This document shows, piece by piece, positions 45,538 through 54,730 of a stretch of 64,000 nucleotides of DNA; within the stretch, counting starts at the first letter, position 1, and each line of letters opens with the position of its first letter. A program made the position numbers and the translations under genes. The notes beneath the pieces are model-generated. The model made no database searches. It was not told the origin of the DNA and saw nothing but the letters and a program-made list of their open reading frames with translations. The DNA lies in assembly GCF_004114535.1 (NCBI RefSeq), contig NZ_LBJC01000007.1, forward strand, positions 186,001 to 250,000, read 5' to 3'. This stretch comes from Bradyrhizobium nanningense (lineage in GTDB: Bacteria > Pseudomonadota > Alphaproteobacteria > Rhizobiales > Xanthobacteraceae).

Positions 45538-48500
45538 TCAGGTCGGCCGCAGGGCCTTGGCGCCGAGATCGAGCTCGTTGACCTGCTTGTTCCGCTCGGA
45601 ATCGGCCGCAGCACGGTGGTCAGTCGCCAGCACCACGTACACCGCCGGCAGCACGAACAGCGTGAATAGCGTCCCGATCGACATGCCGGCGACGACGACC
45701 AGGCCGATCGAGAAGCGGCTGGCCGCGCCCGCGCCGGTCGCAGTTAAGAGCGGAATCAGGCCGGTCACCATCGCGGCTGTCGTCATCAGGATCGGCCGCA
45801 GGCGGATGCGGGCCGACATTTCGATAGCCGAGCGGCGGTCGAGCCGCTCGTTGACCTGGAGCTCGTTGGCGAACTCCACCATCAGGATGCCATGCTTGGT
45901 GATCAGGCCGACCAGGGTCAGAAGACCGACCTGCGTGTAGATGTTCATGGTCGCGGCGCCAAAGAACAGCGGGATCAGCGCGCCGACGATCGCCATCGGC
46001 ACCGAGATCATGATCACCAGCGGGTCGCGCAAGCTCTCGAACTGCGCCGCCAGCACCAGGAAGATGATGATCAGCGCGAAGCCGAAAGTGATCGCGAGCT
46101 GGTTGCCTTCCTGAACATACTGTCTGCTGTCCGCCAGATAGTCGTGGCTGAAGCCTTGCGGCAGCTTCTTGGCCTCGCTTTCGAGGAAGTCGACCGCAGC
46201 GCCGATGGTCACACCGGGCATCGGCACGGCCGAAAACGTCGCCGAATTGAGCTGATTGTAGTGCGTCAGCGAGTTCGGGTCGGTCTTGGTCCTGATCGAG
46301 ACCACGGTCGACAGCGGAAGCTGCTGGCCGGTGTTCGTGGCCACATAATAGCCGCCGAGCGATTCCGGCGAGAGCCGGTTGACGCGCGGCACCTGCGGAA
46401 TGACCTGGTACGAGCGGCCCTCGAGATTGAAACGGTTGATGTAGTTGCCGCCGAGCAGGACCGCGAGCGTCGAGCCGAGATTCTGCATGTTGACGCCCAG
46501 ATCCTGCGCCTTGGTGCGGTCGATCGTGACCTCGACGTTCGGCTGGTTATAGGCGAGGTCGCTGTCGGAGACGATGAACATGCCGCTCTTGCGCGCGGCA
46601 TCCTTCAGCTTCTCCATCTGTTCATAGACCGTCTGGAAGCCGGCGGTGGAGTTGATCACCATCTGCACCGGCAGGCCGCCCGGTCCGCCCGGCAGCGGCG
46701 GCAGGTTGAAGGCGAACGCCTGCACGCCCTCGATCTTGGAGAGTTCGGCTTGGACCAGCGGCTTCAGCTGGATCGACGAGCGCTTGCGCTCGTCCCAGGG
46801 CTTGAGCAGCATGCCGGCGATGCCGCCCTGTGGGCCGTTGATGCCGTTCAGCACGAAGCGCAGGTCGGTCTCGGGGAAATGCTGAAATTTCTCGTCGAGT
46901 TTCTCGCCGTAGAAATCGACATAGTCGATATTGGCGTATTTCGGTGCCTTGGTCACCGCGAACACGATGCCTTGGTCCTCCTCCGGTGCCAGCTCCTTCG
47001 AGGTGTGCATGTAGAGGAAGCCGACGAGCCCGAGGATGGTCACCGCGAACAGGCCGGTGATCGCTTTGTAGTCGAGCGAGCGGTCGAGCCTCCGGCCATA
47101 CCAGCGCGTTATCGCGCCAAACACCCGGTTCACGAGCTTGGCGAAGCGGCCCTCTTCGGTGTTCTTCAGCAGCACTGAGCACATCATCGGCGACAAGGTC
47201 AGCGCGATCACGCCCGACACGATCACAGAGCCCGCCAGCGTGAAGGCGAATTCGCGGAACAACGAACCGGTGAGGCCACCGAGGAAACCGATCGGCGCGT
47301 ACACAGCGGCGAGCGTGATGGTCATCGAGATGACCGGACCGACGATCTCACGCGCGCCTTGCAACGACGCCTGGACCGGCGTCTTGCCCTCCTCCAAATG
47401 GCGGTGGATGTTCTCCACCACCACGATGGCGTCGTCGACCACCAGGCCGATCGCCAGCACCATCGCGAGCAGCGTCAAGAGGTTGAAGCTGAAGCCCAGC
47501 GCCAGCATCAGGGTGCAGACGCCGATCATCGACAGCGGGATGGTGACGACGGGAATGATGACCGATCGCAGCGAGGCCAGGAACAGGAAGATGACCACGA
47601 TCACGATGATCACGGCTTCGCCCAGCGTCTTCTCCACCTCGTCGATCGAAGACTGGATGAACTTGGTCGAGTCGTAGGCGACCTTCATCTTCATCGACGG
47701 CGGCAGATTGCGTTCGAGCTCGGGGAACAACGCGCGGACACCCTTGACCAGCGTCAGCGGATTGCCTTGCGGCGTCGCCTGCACACCGATGAAGATCGCG
47801 TGCTCGCCGTTGAAGGCGACACTGGCGTTCGTGCTCTGGGCGGCAAGCTCGACGGTGGCGATGTCCTCCATCCGCACGAAGCCGCCGTCCTTGGCCTTCA
47901 CGATCATCTTCTTGAACTGCTCGACGTTGGTCAGGTCGGTGTTCGTCGAAACGTTGGAGACGATGAGGTAGCCCTTGGTCTGGCCTGCCGCAGATTGGAA
48001 GTTGTTGGCGGCGATCGCCGCCGCAACGTCGGCCGCCGACACATTGCGGCCGGCCATCTTCACAGGATCGAGCCAGAGCCGCATCGCAAAGGTCTGGCCG
48101 CCGAGAATGTCAGCCGAGGCGACGCCGTCGACAGTGGAAAGCACCGGCTGCACGACCCGCGTGAGGTAGTCCGAGATCGCCGAGCCCGACAGCTCCTCGG
48201 ACGAGAAGCCGAGATACATCACGGCCGTAGTCTGGCCCGTGGTCTTGGTCACGATCGGGTCGTTGGATTCTTTAGGAATCAGGTATTTCACCGAGTTCGT
48301 CTTCGCCAGCACCTCGGTGAGCGCCTGGTTCGGATCGAAGTTCAGCTTGATGTAGACCTGGATCGTCGAGGTGCCGAGCACCGAGGACGAGGTGATGTAG
48401 TCGACGCCCTCGGCGGAGGCGACCGCCTGCTCGATCGGCGTCGTGATGAAGCCCTGGATCAGGTCGGCGGACGCGCCGGGATAGACGGTCGTGATGTTGA

Positions 48501-48633
48501 TGACCGTGTTCGACAGCTTGGGATATTGCCGGATCGGCAGCACCATCGCCGCACGCAGACCGATCAGCAGGATCAGAAGGCTGACGACGACCGACAGAAC
48601 CGGGCGCTTGATGAAAATATCGGTAAGGGCCAT
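45538..48633 (-). CDS. RND efflux pump inner-membrane transporter (HAE1 type)
   Basis: The 1031-residue protein is an AcrB/MexF-type proton antiporter. It has the N-terminus FIKRPVLSVVVSLLILLIG, the TM4 proton-relay aspartates in GLVVDDAIVVVENIHRHLEE, the Lys in TM10 region GLITKHGILMVEFANE, and the two large periplasmic loops. HAE1 pumps expel hydrophobic and amphiphilic compounds. It is the last gene of a tetR-MFP-RND set, 70 bases after the fusion protein, and is followed by a strong terminator. No outer-membrane factor gene is adjacent. Confidence 0.95.
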   Translation of the reverse strand: MALTDIFIKRPVLSVVVSLLILLIGLRAAMVLPIRQYPKLSNTVINITTVYPGASADLIQGFITTPIEQAVASAEGVDYITSSSVLGTSTIQVYIKLNFDPNQALTEVLAKTNSVKYLIPKESNDPIVTKTTGQTTAVMYLGFSSEELSGSAISDYLTRVVQPVLSTVDGVASADILGGQTFAMRLWLDPVKMAGRNVSAADVAAAIAANNFQSAAGQTKGYLIVSNVSTNTDLTNVEQFKKMIVKAKDGGFVRMEDIATVELAAQSTNASVAFNGEHAIFIGVQATPQGNPLTLVKGVRALFPELERNLPPSMKMKVAYDSTKFIQSSIDEVEKTLGEAVIIVIVVIFLFLASLRSVIIPVVTIPLSMIGVCTLMLALGFSFNLLTLLAMVLAIGLVVDDAIVVVENIHRHLEEGKTPVQASLQGAREIVGPVISMTITLAAVYAPIGFLGGLTGSLFREFAFTLAGSVIVSGVIALTLSPMMCSVLLKNTEEGRFAKLVNRVFGAITRWYGRRLDRSLDYKAITGLFAVTILGLVGFLYMHTSKELAPEEDQGIVFAVTKAPKYANIDYVDFYGEKLDEKFQHFPETDLRFVLNGINGPQGGIAGMLLKPWDERKRSSIQLKPLVQAELSKIEGVQAFAFNLPPLPGGPGGLPVQMVINSTAGFQTVYEQMEKLKDAARKSGMFIVSDSDLAYNQPNVEVTIDRTKAQDLGVNMQNLGSTLAVLLGGNYINRFNLEGRSYQVIPQVPRVNRLSPESLGGYYVATNTGQQLPLSTVVSIRTKTDPNSLTHYNQLNSATFSAVPMPGVTIGAAVDFLESEAKKLPQGFSHDYLADSRQYVQEGNQLAITFGFALIIIFLVLAAQFESLRDPLVIMISVPMAIVGALIPLFFGAATMNIYTQVGLLTLVGLITKHGILMVEFANELQVNERLDRRSAIEMSARIRLRPILMTTAAMVTGLIPLLTATGAGAASRFSIGLVVVAGMSIGTLFTLFVLPAVYVVLATDHRAAADSERNKQVNELDLGAKALRPT

Positions 48634-48703
48634 CGCGGCGATCTCGATTTCTTTGTCTCAAGAGAAGTGATCCGGCCAAGCCGGATCACTTGAACGTCAT
48701 GGA

Positions 48704-49897
48704 TCAGTAGCGCGGCGGCTGCGCAGGAATCTGCGGGGCCGGATCGGTCGAGATCGACACCGCCGCGCCCGATTGCAGCTTGAGCTGGCCGACGGCGACG
48801 ATCTTGTCACCCGGCTTCACGCCCTTGAGGATTTCGACGCGACCTTCGACCCGGTTGCCGGTCTGCACGAAGGTGCGCACCGCGGAGAGGCTGGTCTTGC
48901 CGTCCGCTTCCTTCTTCTCGGTGATCACGAACACCGAGTCGCCGTACAGCGTGTAGTCGACCGCCGTCTCAGGCACGGTGATCACGGCCGGCTTGTCCGG
49001 CAGCACAACCGTGGTGGTCACGAACATGCCGGGCTTCAGGATCTTCTCCGGATTGGCGATCGTCGCCTGCACGCGGATGTTGCGGGTGTCAGTCGAGATC
49101 TGCGGCTCGATCGTGGTGATCTTGCCCTCGAAGACGCGGCCCGGATAGGCGTCGACCTTGAGCCGGACAGTCTGGCCGACCTTGAGGCTGCCGGAATCCT
49201 TTTCGGTCACGGTGAAGTTGGCCCACAGCTCCGACAGGTCGGTCAGCGATACGATCGCCGTACCCGCCGTCAGATATTGACCGACCTCCACCTTGCGGAC
49301 GCCGAGATCGCCGGCGAACGGCGCGCGCACCAGTTTCTGCGAGATCAAGGCTTCGGTCTTGGCGATGCCGGCCTGCGCCTGGTCGTAGGCGGCCTGCGCG
49401 GAATCGACGGTCGCCTGCGGACCGAACTGGCGCGAGGCCAGCTGCTTGGCGCGGTCGAGCGACAGCTGCGCGACGGTCGCCTGGGCCTTGTAGTTGGCAA
49501 GGTCGCCCTGCTCCGGCGCATCGAATAGCTGCACCAGCGGCGTGCCGGCCTCGACGCGCGTGCCCGGCTCGAACTTGATCTCGGTGACGCGGCCGTTGAC
49601 GTCGGCGCTGACGTCGACCTGATGCACGGCGACGAGGCTGCCCACCGCGGTGAGCAGGTTCGGCACCACCTCGGACTTCGCCTCGGCGGCGCTCACGGCG
49701 GTCGGCGGCGGCTTGTTGTTGGCGAAGAACTGCTTGATCATCTGGCCGCGGAAATAATTGAACCAGACGAGGCCGCCGACGAGCACGGCCAGGAGCGTGC
49801 CGACGATGATGAACCAGAGCACCGGCCGGACCGGGCGCTTGGGAGCCTTGTTGTCGATCGGTTCGCCCGAAATCTTGTGTTCGGTTACGATGTTCAT
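48704..49897 (-). CDS. RND efflux pump periplasmic adaptor (membrane fusion protein)
   Basis: The 397-residue adaptor has an N-terminal membrane anchor (RPVLWFIIVGTLLAVLVGGL), a lipoyl half-motif (VNGRVTEIKFEPGTRVEAGT), an alpha-helical hairpin (about 130-200), the second lipoyl half (RAPFAGDLGVRKVEVGQYL) and beta-barrel. It joins the inner-membrane pump to an outer-membrane channel encoded elsewhere. ATG 49897 starts two bases after the TetR stop, so the two are cotranscribed; the longer frame overlaps tetR. Confidence 0.94.
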   Translation of the reverse strand: MNIVTEHKISGEPIDNKAPKRPVRPVLWFIIVGTLLAVLVGGLVWFNYFRGQMIKQFFANNKPPPTAVSAAEAKSEVVPNLLTAVGSLVAVHQVDVSADVNGRVTEIKFEPGTRVEAGTPLVQLFDAPEQGDLANYKAQATVAQLSLDRAKQLASRQFGPQATVDSAQAAYDQAQAGIAKTEALISQKLVRAPFAGDLGVRKVEVGQYLTAGTAIVSLTDLSELWANFTVTEKDSGSLKVGQTVRLKVDAYPGRVFEGKITTIEPQISTDTRNIRVQATIANPEKILKPGMFVTTTVVLPDKPAVITVPETAVDYTLYGDSVFVITEKKEADGKTSLSAVRTFVQTGNRVEGRVEILKGVKPGDKIVAVGQLKLQSGAAVSISTDPAPQIPAQPPRY

Positions 49898-49898
49898 G

Positions 49899-50600
49899 TC
49901 ATGCACTTTCTGCAATCGCCGCCTTGCCGGCGTCCGCGGCCTGATTGCGGCCCAGATGCGAAGCAATTGCGGCGTCGTTAAGTCCGATACCCCTCAGGAG
50001 AAACTCGCATAGTCCCCGCTCGAGGTCTTCGGCCTTGCCGTAGACGAGGCAAGGCGTGGCCGGCAGCCTGGTCAGCGCTGCGGTCATCACCGTGTGATGC
50101 GCAAACCAGAACAGGTTGAGCGGTTCGCCGCTGCATGGCCGCGCGTCACCGCTAGCAATGGCACGTTCGAGCGAGGCGACGAAGATCGCCCCGATCAGCG
50201 TCTCGATCTTGGCATATAGCAAACGGGCGAATTCGCCATCATCCAAATGGCTCGTGGCCATCAGTCGCAGGCGCTGCGCCTCTTCCTGATCGGGACCATC
50301 AGCGATGTGCAGGAAATGCTGGACCATGCCGCGGATCACCTCGACCAGTGTGGCGGTCGAAGGCTCCCGTTCGAGCAGCTCGGTGAGCGCCGGATCGGCC
50401 TCGCATTCGTCGCTGAGGATCTCGGCGTAGAGCGCCGCCTTGGACGGGAAATGCTTGAACAGCAGCGCCTCGGAAATGGCAGCGGCAGCCGCCACGCTCT
50501 TCGTCGTGGTGCCGTTATAGCCATGTCGGGCAAAGCAACGCTTCGCGGCGCCGAGGATCAATTGACGCCTCAGGTCGCTCGTCATACGCAATGAGCTCAT
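49899..50600 (-). CDS. TetR-family repressor of the RND operon
   Basis: The 233-residue regulator has an N-terminal TetR helix-turn-helix (ILGAAKRCFARHGYNGTTTK, then AAAAAISEALLFKHFPSKAAL) and a ligand-binding C-terminal domain. ATG 50600 or 50585 are both possible. The -10 box ends at 50608, so 50600 would be almost leaderless, and 50585 has no clear ribosome site. A perfect inverted repeat covers the -10 box, so it should repress itself and the pump genes until a substrate binds. Confidence 0.9.
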   Translation of the reverse strand: MSSLRMTSDLRRQLILGAAKRCFARHGYNGTTTKSVAAAAAISEALLFKHFPSKAALYAEILSDECEADPALTELLEREPSTATLVEVIRGMVQHFLHIADGPDQEEAQRLRLMATSHLDDGEFARLLYAKIETLIGAIFVASLERAIASGDARPCSGEPLNLFWFAHHTVMTAALTRLPATPCLVYGKAEDLERGLCEFLLRGIGLNDAAIASHLGRNQAADAGKAAIAESA

Positions 50601-50602
50601 GT

Positions 50603-50624
50603 TGGGTGAGTAAGCACTCACCCA
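50603..50624. promoter_or_regulatory. TetR operator, perfect 9-4-9 inverted repeat
   Basis: TGGGTGAGT-AAGC-ACTCACCCA is a perfect palindrome with a 4-base spacer, the usual form of TetR-family operators (GTGAGT..ACTCAC). It lies three bases before the regulator's first ATG and covers the -10 box. Confidence 0.85.
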
Positions 50625-50636
50625 CGCAGAAGTCAA
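50608..50636 (-). promoter_or_regulatory. Promoter of the tetR-RND operon
   Basis: On the minus strand TTGACT (50631-50636) and TTACTC (50608-50613) are spaced 17 bases apart. The -10 box lies inside the operator palindrome. A TGCGATGCA-containing GTTGC/GCAAC pair lies just upstream at 50644-50656. Confidence 0.6.
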
Positions 50637-50745
50637 GCATTATGTTGCATCGCAACCTAAGTGCGTTGTAAATTCAGTGGAAATTGGCCCGTCTGCACGG
50701 GGCGCGTGCAGGACCTGGGCGCCGCGCGAATGGACTGGTCCGCCC

Positions 50746-51336
50746 CTAGATCGGCTGAAAGCCGAGGTCGCCGCGAATCCGATTGAGGATGTAAGTCCCA
50801 TCCCGGGTCGGCAGAATCCGCTCCAGGCTGGCGCTGTCGATCTTCACATTGGCAAAGCGCGGCCCGGCCGAAACGTCGTGGACGGCTTTGGCGAAAGCCT
50901 CGACCTCGGCCATGGTCGTGACCGCCCGGCTGTCCTGGATGCCGCAAGCCTTGGCGACGCCGACGAGGTCTGCGGCGGCCGAGGTATGGCTGGTCTGGCC
51001 GCCGGTCTCGCCATAGGCCTCGTTGTCGAGCACCGCGATCGAGAGGTTGGACGGCTTCTGCAGGCCGATGGTGGCAAGGCTGCCCATGCCCATCAGCATC
51101 TCGCCGTCGCCGGTGATGACCAGTACCGGCAGCTTCGGCTGCGCCAGTGCAAGGCCGAGCCCGATCATCGCGGCGCCGCCCATGCCGCCCCAGAGGTAGA
51201 AGTTGCGGGCGTGGTCGCCGGCCGCGCGCATGTCGTTGGTAGAGGCACCTAAGCCGCCGATCGCAACGACGTCCTTGCGGTTCGCAAGCAGCGTGGAAAC
51301 CACCTGCCGGCGGTCGAGGAGATTGGCCTTGCTCAT
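50746..51336 (-). CDS. ThDP-dependent decarboxylase, beta (ThDP-binding) subunit, ComE-like
   Basis: The 196-residue product is the thiamine-diphosphate PP domain alone: VITGDGEMLMGMGSL and, about 25 residues on, VLDNEAYGETGGQTSHTS form the GDG..N motif that binds Mg-ThDP. Separate PYR and PP subunits of this size are seen in sulfopyruvate decarboxylase (ComD/ComE); phosphonopyruvate and related decarboxylases are one-chain relatives. Its ATG overlaps the alpha-subunit stop (ATGA). The substrate is not known; a 2-keto acid is expected. No sulfolactate or phosphonate genes are next to it. Confidence 0.85.
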   Translation of the reverse strand: MSKANLLDRRQVVSTLLANRKDVVAIGGLGASTNDMRAAGDHARNFYLWGGMGGAAMIGLGLALAQPKLPVLVITGDGEMLMGMGSLATIGLQKPSNLSIAVLDNEAYGETGGQTSHTSAAADLVGVAKACGIQDSRAVTTMAEVEAFAKAVHDVSAGPRFANVKIDSASLERILPTRDGTYILNRIRGDLGFQPI

Positions 51337-51875
51337 TTGGTGAAAACCTTGGCGCCGATCAGGCGCTGCGACAGGAGGACGGCGGTGGGCGTCAGCGCGT
51401 TGTAGGCTTGCGATGCAGCGGCCTCTAACACGGCCGGGACCTCGGCCGCGTTCGAGGCGCGCAGCACCTTGACGCCGGAGAGCTCGAATACGCCCTGCGT
51501 GGTCGATCCCATCGGTACCTGCCAGGGATTGAACTCGCCCCACTCGCCGCGCATCGTCACCAGGGTGAGGAAGGGAAAGCGCAGGATCGGGATCAGCGAC
51601 AGCATGTTGATGCAATTGCCGACGCCGCTCGACTGCATCAGCAGCACGCCGCGCTGCCCGCCGGCCCAGGCGCCCGCAAGCAGCGCCACGCCCTCCTCCT
51701 CCGTGGTCAGGGGAATGCCGCGCATCGGGGGTGAGGCCAGCACACGGTTGATCAGCTTCGCATGACCCGCGTCGGGCACGTAAGGCACCTGCCGGACGTC
51801 GAAGCGTTGCAGGGTCGCAAAGATATCGTCGGGCCAATTCGGGGCCGTGTCGGGAGCGTCAGCGCGCGCGTGCAT
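51333..51875 (-). CDS. ThDP-dependent decarboxylase, alpha (PYR) subunit, ComD-like
   Basis: The 180-residue product is the PYR domain: the catalytic glutamate lies in PLTTEEEGVALLAGAWAGG, followed by MQSSGVGNCINMLSLI. It matches the N-terminal half of sulfopyruvate/phosphonopyruvate decarboxylases. ATG 51875 has AGGA close upstream; a start at 51932 would add 19 residues. It is the first gene of a two-gene operon and diverges from a P450 gene across 105 bases. Confidence 0.83.
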   Translation of the reverse strand: MHARADAPDTAPNWPDDIFATLQRFDVRQVPYVPDAGHAKLINRVLASPPMRGIPLTTEEEGVALLAGAWAGGQRGVLLMQSSGVGNCINMLSLIPILRFPFLTLVTMRGEWGEFNPWQVPMGSTTQGVFELSGVKVLRASNAAEVPAVLEAAASQAYNALTPTAVLLSQRLIGAKVFTK

Positions 51876-51980
51876 TTTCCTGTCCGGTCGGCTAGCAGTG
51901 TTCGAAGACTGTAGACGCATGCGCGCGTCCATCAGAACAACAAAAAAGGCATAACGGATTTAACCGGCGAGTATAACGGG

Positions 51981-53201
51981 ATGAACGCAAGTGCGAAGGA
52001 GCTGGCGGCAAGCTTCGACCTGGAGAAGCTGACGGCCGAGTTCTACGAAAACCCTTATCCGACCTATCGTGCACTGCGGGAGAACGAGCCGGTCAAGCGT
52101 CTGCGCAGCGGCACCGTGTTCCTGACCCGCTATGACGATCTCGTCACCACCTACAAGAACACGAAATCATTCAGCTCGGACAAGAAGCGCGAGTTCGCGC
52201 CGAAATACGGCGACACTCCGCTCTACGAGCACCACACCACCAGCCTCGTCTTCAACGATCCGCCCTCGCATACCCGCGTGCGCCGCCTGATCATGGGCGC
52301 GCTGTCGCCGCGGGCGATCGCGGGCATGGAGGGCGACCTTATCAAGCTGGTCGACGGCCTGCTCGACGCCATCGCGGCCAAGGGCGCTTGCGAACTGATC
52401 GAGGATTTCGCCGCGTCCATTCCGATCGAGGTGATCGGCAACCTGCTCGACGTGCCCCATGACGAGCGCGGACCGCTGCGCGACTGGTCGCTGGCGATCC
52501 TGGGCGCGCTCGAACCCGTCGTGTCGACGGAAGCCGCCGCGCGCGGCAACAAGGCGGTGACGGATTTCCTCGTCTATCTCGAAACGCTGGTGGCGCGCCG
52601 GCGCCAAAGACCCGGCAATCCCGAGCGCGACGTGCTGACACGCCTGATCCAGGGCGAGGAGAACGGCGAGCGGCTGACCGAGAAGGAGCTGCTGCACAAT
52701 TGCATCTTCCTGCTCAATGCCGGGCACGAGACCACCACCAACCTGATCGGCAACGGCCTCGTGGCGCTGGACCAGCATCCGGACCAGAAGCAGCGGCTGA
52801 TCGACAACCCCGACATGATCAAGACCGCGGTCGAGGAGATGCTGCGCTACGAGAGCTCCAACCAGCTCGGCAACCGCATGACCACCGAGCGCGTCGAGCT
52901 CGGCGGCGTCATGCTCGAGGCCGGCACGTCGGTGACGCTGTGCATTGGCGCGGCCAACCGCGATCCCGCGCAGTTTCCCGACCCCGAACGTCTCGACATC
53001 GCGCGCGCGCCGAACCGGCATCTCGCCTTCGCCACCGGCGCGCATCAATGCGCCGGCATGGCGCTGGCGCGGCTGGAGGGCGCGATTGCGATCTCACGCT
53101 TCCTGGCGCGCTTCCCGAACTATGCCGTGAGCGGAAAACCGGTGCGGGGCGGACGGGTGCGGTTTCGCGGCTTTTTGAGCGTGCCCTGCACGATCGGCTG
53201 A
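51981..53201 (+). CDS. Cytochrome P450 (soluble, class I type)
   Basis: The 406-residue P450 has the I-helix AGHETTTN, the ExxR motif in EEMLRYES, and the heme motif AFATGAHQCAGMALAR with Cys357. There is no membrane anchor. It needs a separate ferredoxin and reductase; none is adjacent. It diverges from the ComDE-like decarboxylase, so the two may share regulation. The 209-base gap to the next gene (53202-53410) has no gene, only the ribosome site of the aminotransferase. Substrate unknown. Confidence 0.93.
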   Translation: MNASAKELAASFDLEKLTAEFYENPYPTYRALRENEPVKRLRSGTVFLTRYDDLVTTYKNTKSFSSDKKREFAPKYGDTPLYEHHTTSLVFNDPPSHTRVRRLIMGALSPRAIAGMEGDLIKLVDGLLDAIAAKGACELIEDFAASIPIEVIGNLLDVPHDERGPLRDWSLAILGALEPVVSTEAAARGNKAVTDFLVYLETLVARRRQRPGNPERDVLTRLIQGEENGERLTEKELLHNCIFLLNAGHETTTNLIGNGLVALDQHPDQKQRLIDNPDMIKTAVEEMLRYESSNQLGNRMTTERVELGGVMLEAGTSVTLCIGAANRDPAQFPDPERLDIARAPNRHLAFATGAHQCAGMALARLEGAIAISRFLARFPNYAVSGKPVRGGRVRFRGFLSVPCTIG

Positions 53202-53410
53202 GGGCTCGACACCAAAAACTGCGAAAACAACCCCATGCACAGTAGAGGCCGGGTCGGCAAACGACACCATGTGATTCCACAGAACCATCTGACGTTTCGG
53301 GCAAATCGGGCCGCGCCACGCCATTGGCGCATGGAGGCTTACAAGGCGGCGGGCTGATACCCAAATCAAGCTGAAGGCGCCCCCGGCGGGCAGCAATGGA
53401 GTGACGACAG

Positions 53411-54625
53411 ATGAGCTCGTCGGTCATTGATTTCATCGCAACGGAAGCACGTTTTGGAGCCCATAATTACGAGCCGATCGGGGTCGTCCTGTCGCGCGGC
53501 GAAGGCGTCTGGGTCTGGGATACCGACGGCAACCGTTATCTAGATTGCCTCTCGGCCTATTCGGCGGTCAGCCAGGGCCATTGCCACCCCAAGATTCTGG
53601 CGGCAATGGTCGAACAGGCGCACAGGTTGACGCTCACTTCGCGGGCCTTCCACAACGACCAGCTTGCCTTGTTCTACGAGGAGATCGCCGCGCTCACCGG
53701 TTCCCACAAGGTGTTGCCGATGAACAGCGGCGCGGAGGCGGTCGAAAGCGCGATCAAGGCGGTCCGCAAATGGGGCTATGAGGTGAAAGGTGTGCCGGAC
53801 GGCCAGGCCGAAATCATCGTCTGCGCCAACAATTTCCACGGACGTACGCTAGGCATCGTCGGCTTTTCGACCGACCCCGAGACACGCGGACACTTTGGGC
53901 CGTTCGCGCCGGGCTTCAAGATCATCCCGTTCGGCGAGGCCGCGGCGCTGGCGGAGGCAATCACGCCAAACACCGTCGCCTTCCTGGTCGAGCCGATCCA
54001 GGGCGAAGCTGGTGTCGTCATTCCTCCACCCGGCTATTTCACTGAGGTGCGGGAACTCTGCACCGCCAGCAACGTGATGCTGGTGCTCGACGAGATCCAG
54101 ACCGGCCTCGGCCGCACCGGCAAGCTGCTCGCCGAGCAGCACGAGGGAATCGAGGCGGACGTGACGCTGCTCGGCAAGGCCTTGTCCGGCGGCTTCTATC
54201 CGGTGTCGGCCGTGCTCTCGAACAACGACGTGCTCGGGACTTTGCGACCCGGGCAACATGGTTCGACCTTCGGCGGCAACCCGCTTGCCTGCGCGGTGGC
54301 GCGCGCGGCGATGCGCGTGCTGGTCGAGGAAGGCATGATCGAGAATGCGGCGAGGCAAGGCGCGCGCTTGCTGGAAGGCTTGAAAGACATTCGTGCCAAC
54401 ACGATCCGCGAGGTGCGCGGGCGCGGCCTGATGCTGGCGGTCGAGCTGCATCCCGAGGCCGGCCGCGCCCGCCGCTACTGCGAGGCGCTTCAGGGCAAGG
54501 GCATCCTCGCCAAGGATACGCATGGGCAAACGATCCGCATCGCTCCCCCGCTGGTGATCACAAGCGACCAGGTCGACTGGGCGCTGGAGCGGCTCGCCAC
54601 CACCCTGACGCAGGATTTCTCCTGA
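53411..54625 (+). CDS. rocD: Ornithine aminotransferase
   Basis: The 404-residue fold-type I aminotransferase converts ornithine and 2-oxoglutarate to glutamate semialdehyde and glutamate, linking arginine to proline metabolism. Family features: [20 protein letters not shown], the PLP aspartate in [13 protein letters not shown], Lys256 in [12 protein letters not shown] and the STFGGNPL segment. Length matches RocD. GGAG lies 9 bases before the ATG. No arginase or proline gene is adjacent. Confidence 0.93.
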   Translation: MSSSVIDFIATEARFGAHNYEPIGVVLSRGEGVWVWDTDGNRYLDCLSAYSAVSQGHCHPKILAAMVEQAHRLTLTSRAFHNDQLALFYEEIAALTGSHKVLPMNSGAEAVESAIKAVRKWGYEVKGVPDGQAEIIVCANNFHGRTLGIVGFSTDPETRGHFGPFAPGFKIIPFGEAAALAEAITPNTVAFLVEPIQGEAGVVIPPPGYFTEVRELCTASNVMLVLDEIQTGLGRTGKLLAEQHEGIEADVTLLGKALSGGFYPVSAVLSNNDVLGTLRPGQHGSTFGGNPLACAVARAAMRVLVEEGMIENAARQGARLLEGLKDIRANTIREVRGRGLMLAVELHPEAGRARRYCEALQGKGILAKDTHGQTIRIAPPLVITSDQVDWALERLATTLTQDFS

Positions 54626-54730
54626 GCTGGCTGCGTCGGAAGATCGCAATGCCGGCCGTGGCCAATAACGAACGATTTCGCCAGCTATGCGTTGAACGTC
54701 GTGGGCGATTACGAGCTGGGAGCTAAGATC

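Noticed and set aside
45892..48693. Long plus-strand open frames opposite the RND permease
   Set aside because: The RND protein has full-length family motifs on the minus strand; the opposite frames are His/Arg/Asp-rich shadows with no motif.
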